A stretch of 64,000 bases of DNA. It comes from Agrococcus sp. Marseille-P2731. GTDB lineage: Bacteria; Actinomycetota; Actinomycetes; Actinomycetales; Microbacteriaceae. The notes beneath the pieces were generated by a model. The model was given only the letters and a program-made list of their open reading frames with translations. It did no database searches and was not told the origin of the DNA. The stretch spans positions 930,001 through 994,000 of the forward strand of contig NZ_FPEG01000003.1 in the NCBI RefSeq assembly GCF_900117395.1, given 5' to 3'. The position numbers and the translations under genes are program-made. Below, one piece after another: positions 63,433 through 64,000 of the stretch; positions within the stretch are counted from its first letter, which is position 1, and every line of letters starts with the position of its first letter.

Positions 63433-64000
63433 TCACAGGCGCTCCGCGAGCAGCTCCAGCGCCGCATGGGCGGCGTTGTGGCCACCGATGCCGGAGACCG
63501 CGCCGCCGCGCCGCGCGCCGGAGCCGGCGAGCAGCACGCGCGGGTGGGCCGTCTCGACGCCCCACGCCGCCGCAGGACTCTCGGGCTCTGCCTCGAGCCA
63601 CGGCCAGGACAGCGGCCCGTGGAAGATGTTGCCGCCCGGCATCGCGAGCGCCTCCTCGATGTCGCGCGTCGTCTTCGTCTCGATCGCGCGGCCGGCGCCC
63701 CCGACCCCCTCGAGCAGCAACGGCTCGATGGGCTCGGCGAGCACCGAGTCGAGCGAGGCCAGCGCCGCGCGCTCGAGCTCGGCGCGCATCCGCTCGTTGT
63801 TCTCGCTCGTCAGCAGCCGGTCCGGCACGTGCAGCCCGAAGACGGTGAGCGTGTGGGCGCCGGATGCGCGCAGCTCGTCGCCGAGGATCGTCGGATCGGT
63901 GAGCGAGTGGCAGTAGATCTCGCACGGCAGGGGGGCGGGGATGCCGCCGCCGCTCGCGCTCGCGTGCGCGGCACCGAGCTGCGAGTAGGCCTCGTTGATG
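63433..64000 (-). CDS. FAD-dependent oxidoreductase (phytoene dehydrogenase-like), N-terminus cut off
   Basis: The frame enters from the right edge and ends at 63433; about 188 codons are visible. The C-terminal part has GGNIFHGPLSWPW, VLLAGSGARRGGAVSGIGGH and NAAHAALELL, the substrate-site and FAD-closing segments of CrtI-like amine/carotenoid oxidoreductases. The nucleotide-binding start is outside, so the exact type cannot be set. The 150 bp before it hold no gene. Confidence 0.85.
   Translation of the reverse strand, partial: INEAYSQLGAAHASASGGGIPAPLPCEIYCHSLTDPTILGDELRASGAHTLTVFGLHVPDRLLTSENNERMRAELERAALASLDSVLAEPIEPLLLEGVGGAGRAIETKTTRDIEEALAMPGGNIFHGPLSWPWLEAEPESPAAAWGVETAHPRVLLAGSGARRGGAVSGIGGHNAAHAALELLAERL

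Overview
This is a very GC-rich stretch of an actinobacterial chromosome. Many genes start with GTG, start/stop overlaps (GTGA, ATGA) are common, and the gene order is that of the chromosome-origin region. The set dnaA-rpmH-rnpA-yidD-yidC-jag-rsmG-parA-parB facing a trxA-trxB-murJ operon, then pcnA and rpsF-ssb-rpsR-rplI-dnaB, points to Micrococcales, most likely Microbacteriaceae (an Agrococcus-like organism is a guess). dnaA is cut by the left edge and reads leftward. The usual oriC (between dnaA and dnaN) should therefore lie just outside the window, and everything here is on one replication arm with + strand genes on the leading strand.

Layout. 1-8.0 kb: replication, ribosome and segregation genes, with a 1.47 kb non-coding block (4575-6040) holding six parS sites and four DnaA-box-like sequences. 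8.1-13.6 kb: thioredoxin and cell-wall operon on the minus strand (DUF6049, murJ, small membrane protein, trxB, trxA). 13.7-18.9 kb: pcnA, rpsF-ssb-rpsR-rplI, dnaB. 19-31.7 kb: mixed housekeeping and stress genes: a NYN-LOTUS protein, a DNA glycosylase, a FMN reductase, an M20 hydrolase, a two-component system, a rhodanese, and a Fur-type regulator with catalase. 31.8-34.4 kb: a four-gene minus-strand operon read as a polymorphic toxin system: a CpnT/WXG-like delivery module, an Ntox15-type nuclease toxin of the Tde1 family, a Tdi1-like immunity protein and a fourth protein of unknown role. 34.6-38.4 kb: purB, a tyrosine phosphatase, an inverted 67-bp copy of part of purB, then a WXG100-like protein and a lipase-like putative second effector. 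38.4-44.2 kb: hisC with a 2-oxoacid dehydrogenase complex (E1a, E1b, E2), and nadE. 44.3-52.3 kb: an NhaA-DsbA fusion, a zinc import operon with its regulator (znuA-znuC-znuB-znuB-zur) behind a Zur-like operator, and ribosomal proteins L28, L33 and S14 in forms that lack the zinc-binding cysteines. 52.4-64 kb: a GH13 enzyme with a flavin oxidoreductase, a MocR regulator divergent from a YczE-type membrane protein, HU, a CopD-CtaG fusion, a phosphatase, a PPOX protein, trhO, a thioesterase and a partial FAD oxidoreductase.

The strongest candidate for something little described is the Tde1/Tdi1-like system joined to a type VII-style delivery module. Delivery and toxin parts lie in one continuous reading frame broken by a single TAG stop, with a good ribosome-binding site for the toxin straddling it. 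A second unusual signal is the octamer GCGGATGC/GCATCCGC, which occurs far more often than base composition predicts and about twice as often in one orientation. No tRNA, rRNA, CRISPR array, insertion sequence or recognisable riboswitch was seen.
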